64,000 bases of DNA from Krasilnikovozyma curviuscula (lineage: Eukaryota; Basidiomycota; Tremellomycetes; Cystofilobasidiales; Mrakiaceae). The notes beneath the pieces were generated by a model. It was not told where the DNA came from, searched no databases, and saw only the letters and a list, made by a program, of their open reading frames with translations. The stretch is taken from positions 1 to 64,000 of the forward strand of contig MVAQ01000015.1 of the NCBI GenBank assembly GCA_014825775.1, given 5' to 3'. Positions 58,588-64,000 of this stretch are shown here, piece after piece (the stretch's first letter is position 1; each line of letters begins with the position of its first letter). The position numbers and the translations under genes were made by a program.

Positions 58588-61500
58588 ATGGCTCCAAGTG
58601 GGAACAGAAGAAAGCACAGGAGGAACAGAGCTCGAGCCCCTGGCCAACAGAGCATCTGGCTGTCTTTGTCCTCCCTGTTGCTCCTCACTACTCCAACAGC
58701 TTCAGCATCAATAGAATGGCCTAGGAATGCCGTTTATCTATCGCCCAGGGCGGCAGTAGCAGAGCTGTTGGTCGAACGCTCAGCCGCCTCAAGTTCTCTG
58801 TCAACAACGCAGTACACCCCGAATGAAGCCTCTCTCTTCACCATCTTGCCCAACGGCTCCATATCATCAACCACAGCTCTCACATCGACATCAGCAGGAG
58901 GTTCCATTAACGCTATCTGCTACTACACCCCAACAAACACTCTTTTCGTCGGTGGTCAATTCACTTCTATGTCGTCCACGCCTACCCTCAACTTCGCAGC
59001 TATCAACCTAACGTCGGGGACTGTAGGGTCGTTGAATGTCATGGGAACCAGTGTGGACACGCTGTATTGTGACGAGGTGAACCAGAGGATATGGATTGGT
59101 GGGGATATCTCAGCCCCAACCTCTTCGTCGTCAGCGGCGACTTACACCAACCAGACGAGCTCATACGAGAGTGGGGTTCTCCTCTATTACCCATCGAATA
59201 GCAGCTTCACCCCACCTCCTTTTGGTGGCTTGTCTGGCGGGCTCGTTGAAGCAATCACTCCCTCAACCAACAACGCATCCCTCTACTTCACCGGCTCGTT
59301 CGAGGTCACCTACACATCAACGACTACAACCACCACTTCAACATACAACGGGACTGGCGCTACTATCACTGCGGGCAGTTCACCCTTCTCTGCAGCTCTC
59401 AGCCCACTTACAATCACCACACCGACGACTAATATACTAGGTTACCCTAGTTCGCAGTCGACTGGATTCGACGACCCTTCCGTCTTGCTGTGCCCACATG
59501 GAGCTGATGGAACGGGCAGTACGTGGTTGGCAGGGGAAGGCAGTCAGGCAAAGCTTGATCTGTACTTGGGAGCTGGTGTGACTGCTAGTGGCATCAGAGT
59601 TGGAAACACCTACGTTACTGGAAGCTCAACCACTTCCTTCTCGTGAGTGCTTCTTTCTTTTGATAACCTTTTCGAGGAAGTTCTCCCCTTAGTTGTGTTG
59701 TTGTCTGATCCCTTGTCCTTATTTACGCTGTGTCCTCCTGTGTGGCGCGTTTTATTTTTTTTCTCTCCGAATGGTAGACTTACCTCATTACCCGACTCAA
59801 CCCTCCTCACCCTCACCTATGTGGATCCAACAACTAACATCACCCAATCATGCTCATCGTCATGTCCGCTGTTGGCTTCCAACGCCGCTTTGCAATCTCA
59901 AGATTTCTTGTTCGCTGGTGGTGGAAGAGAGTTGACCGGTGTCGAGATGCAGTTGCTTTCTTGGACCGGTACTACTCCTGGATTGCATTCTTTGGAGCTC
60001 CTCAGTACTGGTATGTGCAGTCCTTGTCTTAGTCTCTTTCTTGCTTAGCTAATTTAGAATTATCTTCCCCAACAGGTGCTTCCGCCTCGGCAGTGGCCGT
60101 TAACAACACCTGTACCGCACAGTTTGCAACAAGTTCAAAGTCTTCATCAACGTCATCAACAAACGGTACTTGGACAACGAAAACATACGCTTCTGCGACG
60201 CTGCCCGGCACAGAGATTCCAATTCTCTCCTCGTTCACTCCAGCAGCATCGTTCCCTCCCTCAGTCATCCCTTCGGTGTCGATGTATCCCACCATCTCAT
60301 CCCAAGGAACATACGAAGTATACCTCTCTATTCCTGGATGCACGGCTGTCGGCGATTGTGCCACCCGTTCGAACGTCTTCGTCGAGGTGTTTGCAACTAG
60401 CTCCCAGGTGGCGTCAAGCCGAACCATCTCTGAGCAGGTCACTGCAGATACATCTGTCTTGATCTGGAATGGAACGGTCGCAGCCACAACCTCTAGCTTC
60501 AGTCCTTACGTCACCGTCAGCCTTCCGACCTCCAACGCTCAGCTGTCTACTGACTCAACTGGGTACGGCATCGTTGCTTCCACCGTTGAATTCACCCTCA
60601 TGAGTGTCAACTCCACCAACACCAACACTACCTCCACCTCATCTCCAACGTTTGGTGTCTTTGAATGGGCAACTTCATCCTCCGCCTCTGAAAACGCGAC
60701 AGTCGCAATCTCCAACTCATCCGAGACGACTGTTGACAAGATAGGCGGACTTCTCGCTACTGCTTTGAACACTACCACCAATGGTCTCGAAGGTGCACGA
60801 GTCAATGGCATAGTGGAGTCGAGCACCGGTGATTTCTACGTCGGCGGAGAGTTTTCAACCTCGACTTTCAGCAATATTGTTAAAGCAACCTCAGCTGGTG
60901 GAGCTCAATCATTGGCTGCCTTGAGTGAAGGTGGACTCAATGGAGCTGTTCAGACGATAGCTATCTTGGACAATACTATTTATGTCGGTGGTAACTTCAC
61001 TGGAACGTCGACATCCTCGAGCACGGCTCTCAATTATGTGGCCAAATACAACCTTACCTCCAACTCGTGGAGTCCACTTGCTGGTGGTGTCGATGGACCA
61101 GTGGAAAAGCTGTTGATCAGTGGTGGAAACGTGTTGATTGCTGGAAACTTCGCCTCATACTCGACCTCGTCCGGCATGAAAAAAAGAGCTTCGTCTAGTA
61201 CTTCGAGCGGCGGGTTTGTAGTCTACAATCCCAGCACCTCATCCTTTAACACACCGGCATTCACTATCACTGGAACAATTAGTGCGTTGGCTTTATCAGC
61301 ATCGTCTGGCGGCGCGTACATCGCTGGCCAGATCTCCGCCATTCAAACCGTCTTGCCGGTGCCATCATCTACGCCAAACTCCGTCAAGCATGTATTGGCC
61401 GTCGGGATCGTCGTGTTGATCTCCTTGGCTATCGCGACGGGCTTTATCTTCTTTTTGGTGTTGGTTGGCTTCATCTGGAGTTGCTTAAGAGGCAACGCGA

Positions 61501-62079
61501 GGGACGACAGGCCGTTCCCTGCATATGCGATGAGGGAGAAAGATCCAAAGCAGGTTGATAGTGATCAAGGACATGGTAAGTTCAGCCTCATGATAGACTT
61601 TCTCGTTGTGATTCTCAGGTACTAACCCTGAACGTTTTACTGCATTCTCCTCAGACCTCATGCCTCCATCTACCCTCCTTGAACATCTCAACGCCGCTAC
61701 AGCAGCAGCTCTCTTTGCAGGTTCAGCTGCAGGCGCCGGTACGGTACCAGGACAACCTCAACCTCAAGAGAAGCAGCACGAAGAACCCGACTCATCAGAC
61801 GAGTTTCACTCTGCGGAGGGAGTGTATGGGCCTGGACGCCTGGCTCAAGTCAGGTACTCATGGATCCCTGAGGGTGATGCTGAGCTGGGATTAAAAGCTG
61901 GAAAGGTGTGTTTTTGAGTCGCGCTTTTGTTGAAGTTTCTTATCTTAGGGTGACGCTGACTTTGCTTACCGGTACCGCAGGCCGTTCTCGTCCTGGATGA
62001 CACCCACGATGAGTGGTGGTTTGCTGAGGATCCTACAACAGGGGAGCGTGGTGCTGTGCCTGCCTCTTACCTGTTTTAA
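58588..62079 (+). CDS. Rax2-like surface protein with C-terminal SH3 domain
   Basis: This is a type I membrane protein of the Rax2 (cortical marker of cell polarity) type with a cytoplasmic SH3 domain. Exons are 58588-59642, 59778-60010, 60076-61575, 61655-61905 and 61981-62079. A basic N-terminus precedes a signal-like hydrophobic stretch (SIWLSLSSLLLLTTPTASAS). The large ectodomain is rich in S, T, N and sequons, with Rax2-type repeats (LFVGGQFTSMSSTP, FYVGGEFSTSTFSN, IYVGGNFTGTSTSS, VLIAGNFASYSTSS). The membrane helix is VGIVVLISLAIATGFIFFLV (about 61410). The SH3 domain follows: RLAQVRYSWIPEGDAELGLK, AVLVLDDTHDEWWFAEDP, GERGAVPASYLF, with the ALYxY-like, WW and P-S-Y positions. The protein ends right after the SH3. 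Role in polarity is inferred. I do not know this domain pairing from yeast Rax2. Confidence 0.82.
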
Positions 62080-62517
62080 GATATCTCATATAGTGTATCA
62101 TCCAACAAAACTCTGACCAGGTTTTCACGTATCCTATGTTCCGTCTTCCCAATCTTTCACTCATACCCCTCCCCCACGGTCTCTTGCATTATGACTCTTG
62201 CTCTTTGATTACCCCCCATATGTGCTTTGCTGCCTAGATGCGGCTGTCGCTCTCTTAGATTTTATACCCAGTACTACACTAAACTCGCATTAATATTCTT
62301 AATTCCTGCCTACATGATATTTTCCCTCTCTGCTCCTATATCCCGTAGGTAGACGGTTCAGTACAAGCTGCTCGTGTTGCTTTTGAATTGAGCGAAGTTG
62401 ATTTCTGGGGCGTCTCCCATGCGACGCGCCCTCTGACAAAATGACCCAAGCGAGCTGCGTCTAGCTTTCACCCAACATTCCCCATCCAATCTCACTTTTT
62501 CTTGTTCACCGTAAGAT
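62080..62517. other. Beta-tubulin promoter region
   Basis: The Rax2-like 3' region and the tubulin promoter. Pyrimidine-rich; no coding signal. Confidence 0.5.
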
Positions 62518-64000
62518 ATGAGAGAGATTAGTAAGTGCAGCTTGTTTCTCAGTCTGGGGCGGCTCTGAGGGTAACTGGGAGCGATTGGGAGGGGAGCCCT
62601 GTTACGAAATCTGCTCCTGTTGATTGTTCGAGTTAATCCATACTGACGAACTTATTTCCTCTGCGTGTGTACCCCAGTTAACCTCGCTGTTGGACAGGCT
62701 GGTAACCAGGTAAGTCTCTGGATATTCAGTGTGGTCTGGTAGTTTACTGGAAGACTGACTGCATTGGAATTTCCCTGTCAATCTCAAACCGCGCCCCGTC
62801 CCACCACTGCACACACTGCCATGCTCTATACTATAGCTTGGTACCGCCTTCTGGAATCAAATCCTTCAAGAGCACGGCCTTGACTTCAATGGAAAGTATG
62901 GTTAGTAGTTAGAGTCTTTCAATCAAGCGGCCCAAGCAGGACCATTTGCTCGCTCCGCTTTCTATCAAAACTTTTGGTGAAAAACTCTCTGATACATCGC
63001 TGTTACCCTCCACGTCATATCTTTATAATGCAACTATTATCTGGTACTAGTTGGACACAACGAGGACCAATTGACTCGTGCTTCAGTGTACTTCACTGAG
63101 ACCGGAAACCAGAAATGTGTGTTTTATTTCATTGCTTGGTTCATAAATGACCCAATCTTCGCGTTTATCTAGCGTTTATCTAGCGTTTATCTATACTTGC
63201 TGACCTTCCCTCTGCATTCCTTACTCTGTAATTAACGCTGGTTTTGCTGCTCCCCAAACGACCTTCAATCACTGAAAACGCATATTCCCATGCCTCTCAA
63301 CGCACTGGCCTTCAATCAAATATAAATCTCCTTACCACCACTTTCCACAACCCCAGATGTTCCAAGATCCATTCAGATCGATTTGGAGCCAGCTACCATG
63401 GACACTATCAGGTCTGGACCTCTTGCTAACGTCAATCCTGGTCTCGTTCACTGTACTTTGTTTCGATCAGCAGATGCTGACTCTTTCCTCCCTCTTTTCA
63501 ATTCAATAGTTGTTCAAACCAGATACCTTCGTTCATGGCCAGAGTGGTGCTGGTAACAATTGGGCTAAAGGTTATTACACCGAAGGTGCCGAACTCGTGG
63601 ATCAGATCGTACGTGTCTCAAACTGTCCAAATGCTGGCTATTGTCTGATTTTATGTCTTCTTCCTAATGACGCCTCTTCATGTCCACTGTTGCTTTATCT
63701 CGGTTGTTGGTTGTTTTTGGTAATTTAGCTCGACGTGCTTAGAAACCAAGCTGAAGCTTGTGACCTCCTCCAAGGCTTCCAAGTCTTGCACTCGATCGGT
63801 GGTGGAACTGGTTCTGGTTTAGGTTCTCTCTTGTTGAGCAAGGTCAAGGAGGAGTACCCAGATCGAATGTTATCTACTTTCTCCGTCTTGCCTAGTCCCA
63901 AGGTCCGTCGTGCAGTCATTCCTCCGGCCTGTAGCCAAATTCTGACGCTACTTCTTCAAACAGGTCTCTGACACCGTCGTTGAACCATACAACGCCTTGC
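62518..64000 (+). CDS. Beta-tubulin, 5' part (cut by window end)
   Basis: This is the structural subunit of microtubules with a GTP-binding N-terminal domain. The start at 62518 gives MREI, then phase-1 introns. Exons give [109 protein letters not shown], the tubulin signature GGGTGSG and [12 protein letters not shown]. By counting, Y50, Q134, H137 and F167 match standard numbering. Unusual are N6 (usually H), A12 (usually C) and S165 (usually A or C). The window ends at about residue 186, so E198 and F200 are not visible. Introns are unusually long and dense near the 5' end. An 11-bp tandem triplication lies in one intron (63161-63193). Confidence 0.92.
63161..63193 (+). repeat. Three tandem copies of an 11-bp unit in a tubulin intron
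   Basis: GCGTTTATCTA is repeated three times without change at 63161-63171, 63172-63182 and 63183-63193, inside an intron between the NQK and YVPRS exons. Confidence 0.95.

Overview
The window looks like nuclear DNA of a basidiomycete fungus. Genes carry many short GT-AG introns, mostly about 45-75 nt. Spacing is compact, both strands are used evenly, and base composition is moderate. The gene set is fungal: a DASH-complex Duo1, Atg27, a Tul1/Dsc E3 ligase, a fungal-type complex I 21 kDa subunit, a Rax2-like protein and a GIT1-type transporter. A Tremella-like yeast lineage would fit, but this is inference. There are about 30 loci. I saw no tRNA, rRNA, intact transposon or CRISPR array.

1-10 kb: a cytochrome P450 that reads as a pseudogene (in-frame TGA plus frame breaks), a Tul1/Dsc-type RING E3 ligase, an unresolved plus-strand coding segment, and a TPR protein. 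9.8-20 kb: an RNase P/MRP Rpr2/Snm1-like protein, a peroxisomal SCP2 sterol-carrier protein ending in SKL, a G3BP-like NTF2+RRM protein, a two-thioredoxin protein disulfide isomerase ending in HQEL, and a large coiled-coil membrane protein of unknown function. 20-26 kb: a RING protein with SUMO-interaction-like motifs, a long gene-poor stretch, a truncated second copy of the P450, and a complex I accessory subunit.

26-40 kb: an HSF-type transcription factor whose DNA-binding domain is split by a GC-AG intron and a 10-nt microexon, a BRCT protein resembling the REV1 N-terminus, a DUF218 membrane protein, a large disordered protein, phosphoacetylglucosamine mutase (AGM1), an SH3BGR/thioredoxin-fold protein and a small membrane protein. 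40-51 kb: a GIT1-like transporter, DUO1, an unknown Cys-containing protein, ATG27, a SET-domain protein and the U6 RNA exonuclease USB1. 51-64 kb: S-adenosylhomocysteinase, isoprenylcysteine methyltransferase (STE14), a short-chain dehydrogenase, a Rax2-like surface protein with a C-terminal cytoplasmic SH3 domain, and the 5' part of a beta-tubulin cut by the window end.

There is no operon or obvious metabolic cluster; most loci are unrelated housekeeping genes. The points most worth a second look are the Rax2-SH3 architecture, the two decayed copies of one P450 subfamily 20 kb apart, the 10-nt microexons (HSF and SCP2), the SIM-like motifs in the RING protein, and unusual residues in the beta-tubulin. 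Exon joins were worked out by eye from splice signals and reading-frame continuity; they have not been checked against transcripts.
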